Shown piece after piece: positions 35,482 to 42,369 of a DNA stretch of 48,890 bases. The first letter of the stretch is position 1. Every line of letters begins with the position of its first letter. Both the position numbers and the translations under genes were made by a program. The notes beneath the pieces are model-generated. The model ran no database searches, was not told the DNA's origin, and was given only the letters and a program-made list of their open reading frames with translations. The DNA is from Candidatus Aerophobota bacterium (GTDB lineage Bacteria > Aerophobota > Aerophobia > Aerophobales > JAGGXI01), in NCBI GenBank assembly GCA_021163155.1, contig JAGGXI010000097.1, positions 1 through 48,890 on the forward strand, in the 5' to 3' direction.

Positions 35482-36548
35482 TCTATTCCCTTCTCCCTTG
35501 GATAAGAACCTAAAATTTTTAAGAAAAGGCACTGTTCCTCAAGCTCAGTTAAAGCTTTTTTTACTTTTTCATCATCTTTATGGCCAATAAAATCAACAAA
35601 AAAGACGTACTCCCATGGTTTTTTCTTTGTGGGTCGAGACTCAATCTTAGTTAAATTGAGTTGATGCTTACGGAAGGGAGAAAGCATATCATAAAGGGCT
35701 CCTACTCTATCCTTAATAGAAAAAATAATAGAAGTCTTATCATCCCCACTTCTTTCCGCATAATCCCTTCCTATAACAAAAAAACGGGTATAATTATTTG
35801 CTCTATCTTCAATATGATGAGCTAATATTTTTAGATTATATAAAGAAGCAGCAATATCCGAAGCAATAGCAGCAGAACAAGGCTCCTCATAAACTATTTG
35901 AGCAGCTTTAGCTGTGCTTTCTACTTCAATAAGGTTTGCAGAAGACAGATTATCCTCTAACCATTTATCACATTGAGCCAGAGCTTGGGGATGAGAATAA
36001 ATCTTTTTTATCTTCTCCAATCTTCCTTTTCCTAAAAGGCAATGAGATATCTCCATCATTATCTCCGCATAAATCTTCAAATTTGAATCTAAAAACATAT
36101 CTAAGGTATAGGTCACTATGCCTTCCATAGAATTCTCTATAGGCACAACTCCAAAATCAGCCTGCTTTTTTTCTACTTCACTAAATACTCGGGCAATATT
36201 TTTCTGAGGAACTAAATCTACCTTCTTGCCAAATTTTTCAATTGCTGCTAAATGAGTAAAAGTAGCTGGAGGACCTAAATAAGCAATTTTTAATTTCTTC
36301 TCCAGGGACAAAAAAGTTTTGAAAATAAGACGAACAATTTCTGCCAAATCCTCATTGGGTAGAGGCCCCTTGTTTTCTTTTAATAAACTGTCCAAAATTT
36401 TTTTCTCCCTTGCTGGTGAATAATAACTTTTTCCACTTTCTCTTTTTACTTTAGCAATTTCTAAAACTTTCCTTGCTCGTTCATTTAAGATATCCAGCAA
36501 TTTTAAATTAAGAATATCAATCTCCTGCCGTAATTTTTTTATTCCCAT
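35478..36548 (-). CDS. pheA: Bifunctional chorismate mutase / prephenate dehydratase
   Basis: Converts chorismate via prephenate to phenylpyruvate, the phenylalanine branch. 356 residues in three parts: an AroQ-type chorismate mutase (about 1-85, LRQEIDILNLKLLDILNERARKVLEIAKVKRE), a prephenate dehydratase (about 90-270, AYLGPPATFTHLAA, VVPIENSMEGIV, ANNYTRFFVIGRD with the TRF motif), and an ACT regulatory domain (about 275-356) with ESRP in LTKIESRPTKKKPWEYVFF, the phenylalanine-binding signature. Feedback control by phenylalanine is expected. No tyrA lies in the window. It follows aroQ after a 70-bp gap filled by hairpin repeat D. Confidence 0.95.
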   Translation of the reverse strand: MGIKKLRQEIDILNLKLLDILNERARKVLEIAKVKRESGKSYYSPAREKKILDSLLKENKGPLPNEDLAEIVRLIFKTFLSLEKKLKIAYLGPPATFTHLAAIEKFGKKVDLVPQKNIARVFSEVEKKQADFGVVPIENSMEGIVTYTLDMFLDSNLKIYAEIMMEISHCLLGKGRLEKIKKIYSHPQALAQCDKWLEDNLSSANLIEVESTAKAAQIVYEEPCSAAIASDIAASLYNLKILAHHIEDRANNYTRFFVIGRDYAERSGDDKTSIIFSIKDRVGALYDMLSPFRKHQLNLTKIESRPTKKKPWEYVFFVDFIGHKDDEKVKKALTELEEQCLFLKILGSYPREKGIE

Positions 36549-36570
36549 TTGATCTCCCCTTTCTTTTAAA

Positions 36571-36648
36571 ATCTCCAGAGTCCTCTAATCTGTGTAATTT
36601 GGACTTTTATCTGTGAAATTAGAGATTTCTGATTTTTTTAGAAATCTC
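36571..36648 (-). repeat. Dispersed hairpin repeat, copy D, overlapping the aroQ stop codon
   Basis: On the minus strand GAGATTTCT and AGAAATCTC form the core hairpin (36648-36622), followed by TAATTTCACAGATAAAAGTC, AAATTACACAGATTAGAGG and ACTCTGGAG. It is the fullest copy in the window. The TAA at 36621-36619 is the aroQ stop, at the same place in the repeat as the atpA TGA in copy B. The hairpin sits between aroQ and pheA inside the operon. Confidence 0.82.
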
Positions 36649-37080
36649 TTTTAAAATATCTATGGATGCTCTTAAAGCAAGAAGATAGCTTTGGGGACCA
36701 AAACCAGTTATTTGTCCTACACATACTTCTGCTATTAAAGAATTTCTTCGGAAAGGTTCTCTTCTATAAACATTAGAAAGGTGAACTTCCACCGCAGGAA
36801 TCTCAACTCCTGCTATAGCATCCCTTATAGCAATGCTCGTATGAGTGTAAGCGGCAGCATTAATTATTAATGCATCTGCCCAATCCCTATTCTCTCCAAT
36901 AAAAGAGACAATTTCTCCTTCACTATTTGATTGCTTAATTCTTATCTCACAATTTAGCTCTCTTGCTTCTTCTTCAATCATCTGATTAATTTGATTAAGA
37001 GTGGTTTCTCCATAAATATCTTTCTCTCTTCTCCCAAGCAAATCAAGATTGGGTCCGTGAATTACCAAGATATGTCTCAT
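36619..37080 (-). CDS. aroQ: 3-dehydroquinate dehydratase, type II
   Basis: Third shikimate-pathway step. 153 residues with GPNLDLLGRREKDIYG (catalytic Arg and Tyr region), QSNSEGEIVSFI, INAAAYTHTSIAIRDAI and PAVEVHLSNVYRREPFR. Length and motifs are typical of the dodecameric type II enzyme. The last residues (EISKKIRNL) are encoded by hairpin repeat D, giving the same KIRNL ending as the unrelated atpA product. No strong Shine-Dalgarno is seen before the ATG at 37080. It follows aroB after 105 bp. Confidence 0.94.
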   Translation of the reverse strand: MRHILVIHGPNLDLLGRREKDIYGETTLNQINQMIEEEARELNCEIRIKQSNSEGEIVSFIGENRDWADALIINAAAYTHTSIAIRDAIAGVEIPAVEVHLSNVYRREPFRRNSLIAEVCVGQITGFGPQSYLLALRASIDILKEISKKIRNL

Positions 37081-37160
37081 TTTTAAAATCCTTTTTTATT
37101 CTCATGGCAGTTAAGTTTTTCTGAAAAAAATTTTCTTTGCCTAGAAATTCTCTTCATCGC

Positions 37161-37184
37161 GGGTAGGGGAGGCTTTAGCCTCCC
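37161..37184. repeat. Solitary copy of the MITE internal palindrome module
   Basis: A 24-bp segment, GGGTAG plus GGGAGGCTTTAGCCTCCC, identical to segments inside both MITE-like copies (25804-25827 and 41156-41179), located 1 bp after the aroB stop codon. It can form a 9-bp hairpin in the aro mRNA. No terminal repeats of the element are present here. Confidence 0.7.
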
Positions 37185-37185
37185 T

Positions 37186-38256
37186 TTAAAGAACACTCTT
37201 TATTATGTGATAAGGCACATCCCCTGTAAGAAATACCTCTCCTATATCTTTAGGCAGAACAAAGTGGATTCTTTCCCCTCTCCTTTTTTTATCTCTATAA
37301 AGAGCATTCCAGAGTTTATCCTTATCTAATCCCTTTACTTCTGTAGGCAAACCAAAATCCTTTAAAAGTTTTTTTAGACGAGAAAGCTTATCACGAGAAA
37401 AAATCCTCATCTTTACAGCAATTTCTCCTGCAGCTACCATTCCTATGGATACTGCTTCACCATGAGTATATTTCTTATATTCAGCAACCACCTCTATAGC
37501 ATGTCCTATGGTATGCCCAAAATTTAATAGTTGTCTCTTCCCTCTCTCTTCTTTTTCATCTTCTTCTACTATCCAGGCTTTAATCTTCACCGACCTGGTT
37601 ATTATAAATTTAAGACAGTCTTTATTTAACCTCTTTATACAGGATAAATTTCTCTCTAAATAAAAAAAGAGATCTTTATCTTTTATTACTCCATATTTTA
37701 CTACCTCAGCTAATCCTCCCTTAATTTCTCGTCGAGGAAGCGTCTTTAAAACCTCCTGGTTTATATAAACAAGCATAGGTTGATAAAAAGAACCAACTAA
37801 ATTTTTCCCTTGAGGTAAATTTACCGCTGTTTTTCCTCCTATACTTGCATCAACCTGCGCAAGAATAGTGGTAGGAAAAGAGATAAAATTTATTCCTCTT
37901 AAATAGGTAGAAGCTACAAATCCTGCTAAATCCCCTATAACTCCTCCCCCCAGGGCAAGTATAGTAGAGTAGCGATCTAAGTTATATTGAATACAGTGAT
38001 TATACAACTTTAACGCCTGAGATAAGGATTTATATCTTTCCCCCTGGGGGACCCTGGCTAAAGAAACATCAAAACCAAAACTCTCAAGGCTCTTTGCTAC
38101 TTTTTCTCCATATAATCCATAAATCTTTCTATTACTGACAATTAAGACTTTTTTACCTCTATTGAAATCAGAAGCTATTTTCCCTATATTAGCTATCTCT
38201 CCCCCTATATATACGGGATAGCTCCGCTTATCAAGCTTAATAGTAATTGTATTCAT
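37186..38256 (-). CDS. aroB: 3-dehydroquinate synthase
   Basis: NAD- and metal-dependent cyclisation of DAHP to 3-dehydroquinate, second pathway step. 356 residues. Visible: the NAD-binding ILALGGGVIGDLAGFVASTYLRGI, FPTTILAQVDASIGGKTAVN, GLAEVVKYGVI with the metal-ligand Glu, and the two metal-ligand His in LLNFGHTIGHAIE and the following THGEAVSIGM. The start codon overlaps the end of aroK by 20 bp, indicating coupled translation. Confidence 0.96.
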   Translation of the reverse strand: MNTITIKLDKRSYPVYIGGEIANIGKIASDFNRGKKVLIVSNRKIYGLYGEKVAKSLESFGFDVSLARVPQGERYKSLSQALKLYNHCIQYNLDRYSTILALGGGVIGDLAGFVASTYLRGINFISFPTTILAQVDASIGGKTAVNLPQGKNLVGSFYQPMLVYINQEVLKTLPRREIKGGLAEVVKYGVIKDKDLFFYLERNLSCIKRLNKDCLKFIITRSVKIKAWIVEEDEKEERGKRQLLNFGHTIGHAIEVVAEYKKYTHGEAVSIGMVAAGEIAVKMRIFSRDKLSRLKKLLKDFGLPTEVKGLDKDKLWNALYRDKKRRGERIHFVLPKDIGEVFLTGDVPYHIIKSVL

Positions 38257-38755
38257 CTTTTAAAACCCTCAGTATCTTTTCGGCTATCTCTTCAGGAGAT
38301 AAGTTGGATGTTTCTATTTTTAAATCTGCCTTTTCATAATAAGGCTGGCGCATTTTTAAAAGCTCTTCAATTCGTTTTTTTCTATTTTTTTCACCCTTTA
38401 ATAAGGGGCGAGTATTCTTTTTAGATGTCCTCTTTAAAATTGTCCCTGGTTTTGCCCAAAGACAGACAATAAATCCATTGCTTTTCAAGGCGCTTAAATT
38501 CTCTTCTTTTAAAATTGCTCCTCCTCCCGTAGAAATAACGTAATCATCCCATTTAGAAATTTCCTTAATTATTTGGCTCTCTTTTTGACGAAAATACTCC
38601 TCCCCCTTTGTTTCAAATATGCCAAAAATTTTTTTCTTTTCTTTTCTCTCAATCACTTCGTCTATATCTATATAACCAATTTTTAACTTTTTAGCCAATA
38701 TTTTACCTACTACACTTTTACCTGTCCCCATAAAACCGGTGAGCACAATATTCAT
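38237..38755 (-). CDS. aroK: Shikimate kinase
   Basis: ATP-dependent phosphorylation of shikimate, fifth step. 172 residues with P-loop GFMGTGKSVVG (7-17), IDIDEVIERKE (shikimate-binding Asp), FRQKESQIIKE, STGGGAILKEEN and a lid with TRPLLKG. Overlaps aroC by 4 bp (ATGA) upstream and aroB by 20 bp downstream, inside the co-directional aro run. Confidence 0.94.
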   Translation of the reverse strand: MNIVLTGFMGTGKSVVGKILAKKLKIGYIDIDEVIERKEKKKIFGIFETKGEEYFRQKESQIIKEISKWDDYVISTGGGAILKEENLSALKSNGFIVCLWAKPGTILKRTSKKNTRPLLKGEKNRKKRIEELLKMRQPYYEKADLKIETSNLSPEEIAEKILRVLKDEYNYY

Positions 38756-39915
38756 CTATTTATTATTCGCTTTAGATAACTCTCGTAATTTCTCTTTGCC
38801 TCTTCCAAGCTATCCCCACTGAATTTTTCTCTCATAGTCTTAGCAATCTCAAAAGCAGAGACTCCTTCCCCTATAACTGCTGCCGCTGGTACAGCGCAAA
38901 CATCGGCACGCTCCTTTATAGCCTTAACCTCCTTTTTGGTAATGAAATCTACAGAGTGAAGAGGCTGAGCTAAAGTGGAGATAGGTTTCATAGCCGCCCG
39001 CAAAATTATAGGCTCACCATTCGTCATACCTCCTTCGATGCCTCCCGCATTATTTGTCAAACGATAAAATTTTTTCTTCTGTTTATCGTAAAATATTTCA
39101 TCCTGAACTTGAGAGCCAAATTTTTTGGCGGCAGAAAAACCCAATCCAATCTCTATTCCTACAATAGCCTGAATACTCATTATTGCTCGGGCTAAGCAAG
39201 CATCCAATTTTAGGTCCCATTGAATATAGCTACCTAAGCCGATAGGTAAGCCAGTAATCATCACCTCAAAAATTCCTCCTAAGCTATCACCCGATTTCTT
39301 TGCCTCATCTATTAATGCTATCATTCCCTTTTCTGCTTCTTTACTTAAACAGCGCAGAGAAGAGTTTTCAATTAGGGAATAGTTTTCATTTAAAGGTTGC
39401 CATTCACTTTCATCTTTTACTTTGCCAATTTGTATTACCCTGCTATAGAGATAGATACCAAATTCCTGGAGAAACTTCCTACAAACTGCCCCTATAGCCA
39501 CTCTAACTGCTGTCTCTCTTGCACTGGCTCTTTCTAAAACATCTCTTATATCTTTAAAATTGTATTTAATTAGCCCCGCAAAATCTGCATGTCCAGGGCG
39601 AGGATGAGTAAGAGCTTTAATTTCTTTCCCTTTTATCTCATTTACGTTCATAATCTCTTGCCAATTTTCCCAATCAAGATTTTTAATCATTAAAGTGAGA
39701 GGGCTACCCAGAGTTTTCCCCAGACGAACACCGGAGAGAATTTCCACTTTATCTTTTTCAATATGCATCCTACCTCCTCGGCCATAACCAACTTGCCGAC
39801 GAGCTAAATCTTTATCTATATCTTTATTTGATAATCTCAATCCTGCAGGTATACCTTCCAAAATAGCTATTAAAGCTTTGCCGTGCGATTCCCCAGAAGT
39901 TAAGTAACGAAGCAT
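38752..39915 (-). CDS. aroC: Chorismate synthase
   Basis: FMN-dependent final step producing chorismate. 387 residues with GESHGKALIAILEGIPAGL, RRQVGYGRGGRM, THPRPGHADFAGLIKYNFKDIRDVLERASARETAVRVAIGA and NNAGGIEGGMTNGEPI, all family signatures. No flavin reductase domain is fused. The start overlaps aroE by 16 bp. Confidence 0.97.
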   Translation of the reverse strand: MLRYLTSGESHGKALIAILEGIPAGLRLSNKDIDKDLARRQVGYGRGGRMHIEKDKVEILSGVRLGKTLGSPLTLMIKNLDWENWQEIMNVNEIKGKEIKALTHPRPGHADFAGLIKYNFKDIRDVLERASARETAVRVAIGAVCRKFLQEFGIYLYSRVIQIGKVKDESEWQPLNENYSLIENSSLRCLSKEAEKGMIALIDEAKKSGDSLGGIFEVMITGLPIGLGSYIQWDLKLDACLARAIMSIQAIVGIEIGLGFSAAKKFGSQVQDEIFYDKQKKKFYRLTNNAGGIEGGMTNGEPIILRAAMKPISTLAQPLHSVDFITKKEVKAIKERADVCAVPAAAVIGEGVSAFEIAKTMREKFSGDSLEEAKRNYESYLKRIINR

Positions 39916-40769
39916 TTTTCCTGCTCTTTCAGCACCTCTTTCATCTCTTTTAGAGGTGCTTTTTTATGAGTCCAAATTTCAAAAGAGTAAGCGCCCTGAT
40001 AAACAAGCATTCCCAGTCCTCCCAGGCAAGGCAAATTCCTATCTTCAGCTGCTTTTAAAAGTTTGGTTTTTTTATTATAGACAACATCGTAGACAAAGGT
40101 ATGAGGAGCTAATAGCTCGGGATTAATCAACAAAGAGTCTTCAGGATGCATACCTACAGAAGTAGCGTTAATTAACAAATCAACCTCATTCATCACTATG
40201 GATGAGTTTACTTTATCAAAATCAATTAGCGTTATCTCGCATTTATCCTGAAAAAACTCTTTTAAACGCTCTAACAAAATCTCCGCTTTTTTTATAGTTC
40301 GATTAGCAATGTTTAACCTTTTTACCCCTGCCTCTATCAAAGCAAAAGAGATAGCCCAGGCTGCTCCTCCTGCCCCTAATATAAGAGCTCTTTTCCCTTG
40401 CGGGTTAAATTTCCCCTCCTTTGTTAAAGAACTGATAAACCCCTTTCCATCTGTATTGTAGCCAATTAACTTACCATCTCTGTAGCAAATTGTGTTCACT
40501 GCTCCCATCATTTTCGCCTCAGAAGATAATTCATCAAGATAGACTAAAACTTTTTTCTTATGAGGAATGGTAACATTTACTCCTACCATATTCAGGGATT
40601 TTATAGATTCAACAGCCCCCTTCAAATCTTCTGGTTTCACTAAAAAAGGAAGATAAACAAAATTAAGTCCCAGTGCTTCAAAAGCAGCATTTTGAAAAAG
40701 AGGAGAAAGAGAATGAGTCACTGGATAACCAAATATTCCTATTATTTTTGTCTCACCACTAACTTTCAT
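39900..40769 (-). CDS. aroE: Shikimate dehydrogenase
   Basis: NADP-dependent reduction of 3-dehydroshikimate, fourth step. From the ATG at 40769 the product has 289 residues, with GIFGYPVTHSLSPLFQNAAF, NVTIPHKKKVL (catalytic Lys), GAVNTICYRDGKLIGYNTDGKGF and the Rossmann loop LGAGGAAWAIS, then LINATSVGMHP. The open frame continues to a GTG at 40826, but a good promoter has its -10 box at 40817-40822, so a transcript would begin downstream of that GTG; I therefore prefer the ATG. It is the first gene of the aro operon. Confidence 0.93.
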   Translation of the reverse strand: MKVSGETKIIGIFGYPVTHSLSPLFQNAAFEALGLNFVYLPFLVKPEDLKGAVESIKSLNMVGVNVTIPHKKKVLVYLDELSSEAKMMGAVNTICYRDGKLIGYNTDGKGFISSLTKEGKFNPQGKRALILGAGGAAWAISFALIEAGVKRLNIANRTIKKAEILLERLKEFFQDKCEITLIDFDKVNSSIVMNEVDLLINATSVGMHPEDSLLINPELLAPHTFVYDVVYNKKTKLLKAAEDRNLPCLGGLGMLVYQGAYSFEIWTHKKAPLKEMKEVLKEQEKCFVT

Positions 40770-40816
40770 TTTTTGCAAAAACCCTGAAAAAAAAGATTCA
40801 AACCCTATTTTTGTAA

Positions 40817-40844
40817 ATTTTACCACATCTACTTAAGGTGTCAA
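40817..40844 (-). promoter_or_regulatory. Sigma-70-type promoter of the aro operon
   Basis: On the minus strand TTGACA (40844-40839), 16-bp spacer, TAAAAT (40822-40817). Transcription would begin near 40810, giving a leader of about 40 nt to the aroE ATG. The eight following genes run in the same direction with small gaps or overlaps. Confidence 0.75.
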
Positions 40845-40863
40845 TTTAATGTTAAGAGAGACA

Positions 40864-40924
40864 TCTGAAAAACCTCCAGAAGCCTCTAATCTGTGTAATC
40901 TCGATTTTTATCTGCGAAATCTCG
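40864..40924 (-). repeat. Dispersed hairpin repeat, copy E (truncated)
   Basis: On the minus strand GATTTCGCAGATAAAAATC, GAGATTACACAGATTAGAGG, CTTCTGGAGG and TTTTTCAGA. The core hairpin arm is missing; the repeat stops exactly where the 45-bp repeat (40926-40970) starts, which suggests that one element inserted into or recombined with the other. It lies 20 bp upstream of the aro promoter. Confidence 0.75.
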
Positions 40925-40925
40925 T

Positions 40926-40970
40926 TAAATTTGGCTACAATTATACTGAACACTTTTCGGAAAAAAGAAT
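40926..40970. repeat. 45-bp dispersed repeat, copy 2
   Basis: Matches 7334-7378 with three mismatches over 45 bp. Same strand orientation as copy 1 and again upstream of a minus-strand operon promoter. It adjoins truncated hairpin repeat E. The minus strand contains CAGTATAATTG, a possible -10 box, but copy 1 lacks that exact match. Confidence 0.7.
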
Positions 40971-41121
40971 ATAACAGAAGTTGCCGGCTTACGAAAGTAA
41001 AAAATATCTGGACAGTCAGCAGGGAAAGCTATAAAATTAAGGGGGTGAGTCTAATCGTAAGTTTGACATCCTGTTTTTCTTTTGATATAGTTAAATTTAT
41101 AGTAGGAAGAAGGATAGTAAT

Positions 41122-41344
41122 CCCAGATTCGGCAAACTGTTAGAGTGCTTGGTCTGGGTAGGGGAGGCTTTAGCCTCCCGATAGACTTTAGCTCTTGTTT
41201 TGCAAAGGGCGACTGAAGTCGCTCCTACCCATTTAAAAGGGTATTTTTGATTAGGGGAAACTTTTTGAAGAATATGAGAATTAGACCTAATGTTATGTTT
41301 TGGAATTAACCATAGCTAATATTATTCAAATTGCCGAATCCAGG
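41122..41344. mobile_element. MITE-like element with terminal inverted repeats, copy 2
   Basis: 223 bp. Ends are CCCAGATTCGGCAA (left) and TTGCCGAATCCAGG (right). The left 105 bp match copy 1 at 25770 almost base for base, including both internal palindromes (41162-41179 and 41207-41225); the right part is AT-rich and diverged until the terminal repeat. No coding capacity. A flanking target duplication is not obvious. It occupies the centre of the 740-bp gap between the divergent aroE and dCMP deaminase genes. Confidence 0.72.
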
Positions 41345-41364
41345 TTGATAGGTAAACTCTCCTA

Positions 41365-41477
41365 AAAAAAGCAGGATTAAAGGACTAAAAAAGCAGAACA
41401 GTGAGAAGTAAACTGGTAGCCGCAGGCTTTAGCCTGCGAAGAGGTAAGACGTGAGAGAAAAAAGCAGGATTAAAGGA
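41365..41477. repeat. 20-bp direct repeat pair enclosing a palindrome
   Basis: AAAAAAGCAGGATTAAAGGA occurs at 41365-41384 and 41458-41477. Between them is CGCAGGCTTTAGCCTGCG (41421-41438), a perfect palindrome sharing the GGCTTTAGCC core with the MITE modules. No ORF. The rest of the gap up to 41566 shows no promoter I would defend. Confidence 0.6.
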
Positions 41478-41566
41478 TTAGAGGATTAAAGGGAAAACCG
41501 AGAAGATAATTTTAGAAAGGCTAAACTATTACGAAGGATAAAACATTAAAAATCAGAGCAATATAA

Positions 41567-42040
41567 ATGGAAGAAAAGCGTCCTTCATGGGATGAATATT
41601 TTATGGAAATTACCAAGTTGATTGCTACGCGCTCTACCTGCCTGAGAAGAAAAGTGGGGGCTTTATTAGTTAAAGATAAAAGGATTATTTCTACAGGATA
41701 TAATGGTGCACCTTCCGGCTTGCCACATTGTGCCGAAGTAGGATGCTTAAGAGATAAGCTGAAAATTCCATCTGGACAACGTCAGGAGATATGCCGTGGT
41801 TTACATGCAGAGCAGAATGCTGTAATTCAAGCCGCTTTGCACGGAATAAGTACTAAGGGGACCATTCTTTATTGCACTCACCAACCTTGTGTAACCTGCG
41901 CTAAAATAATCATCAATTCAGGGATAATAAAGGTTATTTTCAAGGGCAATTATCCTGATAAATTGGCTTCTCAGATGCTTAAGGAAGCTGGGGTAGAATT
42001 AATTAAATGGGAGGAGGAAAAATGCCTGAGAACACCCTAA
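41567..42040 (+). CDS. dCMP/deoxycytidylate deaminase family protein
   Basis: Zinc-dependent deaminase of the ComEB/dCMP deaminase family; dCMP to dUMP feeds dTMP synthesis. 157 residues with the active site HAE (80-82) in [13 protein letters not shown] and the zinc ligands C108 and C111 in PCVTC. The family loop with [19 protein letters not shown] carries the second, structural-zinc-type cysteines. The Shine-Dalgarno is weak. It is the first gene of the plus-strand block; the next gene (V-ATPase H/G subunit) starts inside its last codons. Confidence 0.9.
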   Translation: MEEKRPSWDEYFMEITKLIATRSTCLRRKVGALLVKDKRIISTGYNGAPSGLPHCAEVGCLRDKLKIPSGQRQEICRGLHAEQNAVIQAALHGISTKGTILYCTHQPCVTCAKIIINSGIIKVIFKGNYPDKLASQMLKEAGVELIKWEEEKCLRTP

Positions 42041-42342
42041 TGAAAATAGAAGAGGCAGAGAAGGGAGCAGAGAAGGCTTTACAAAATGCAAAGAAAGAGA
42101 AAGAAAAGTTGATAGAAGAAGCAAAGAAAGAGAAAGAAGAAATTATTGATAAAGCCATAAAAGAAGGAGAGAAAGAGGGAAAAGAAATAAAGGAAAAATT
42201 GTTAAAGGAAGCAGAAGACCAGATATCCAATATCAAAGAAATATTTAAAAAAGAAAAGGAAAAAATTAAAAATAAAAAAGCAGGAAAGGCAAAAGAGACA
42301 GTAAAATTTATCATAAAAAGAGCAAAAGAGTTGTGGGAATAA
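42022..42342 (+). CDS. V/A-type ATPase subunit H/G-like (peripheral stalk coiled coil)
   Basis: 106 residues, almost wholly Lys/Glu/Ala helix with heptad-like spacing ([33 protein letters not shown]), as in the H or G subunits that pair with subunit E in the peripheral stalk. The call rests on composition, length and position immediately before subunit I. An in-frame ATG at 42007 exists, but GGGAGGAGG lies between it and the ATG at 42022, so I chose the latter. Overlaps dCMP deaminase by 19 bp; 27 bp before the subunit I gene. Confidence 0.8.
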   Translation: MPENTLMKIEEAEKGAEKALQNAKKEKEKLIEEAKKEKEEIIDKAIKEGEKEGKEIKEKLLKEAEDQISNIKEIFKKEKEKIKNKKAGKAKETVKFIIKRAKELWE

Positions 42343-42369
42343 GCTCTGTAATACAAAGAGAGGCTAAAA

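Noticed and set aside
34468-35532. Longer DAHP synthase reading starting at 35532
   Set aside because: It would overlap pheA by 55 bp, while an ATG at 35481 overlaps the pheA stop as ATGA, has a Shine-Dalgarno and gives the standard family N-terminus.
40931-41143. 70-codon open frame upstream of the dCMP deaminase gene
   Set aside because: It crosses the 45-bp repeat and the left end of MITE copy 2, has no Shine-Dalgarno, and shows no recognisable protein features.
25770-41344. Recurring palindromic repeats considered as a CRISPR array
   Set aside because: Copies are far apart, not regularly spaced, not separated by uniform spacers, and no cas gene is present.
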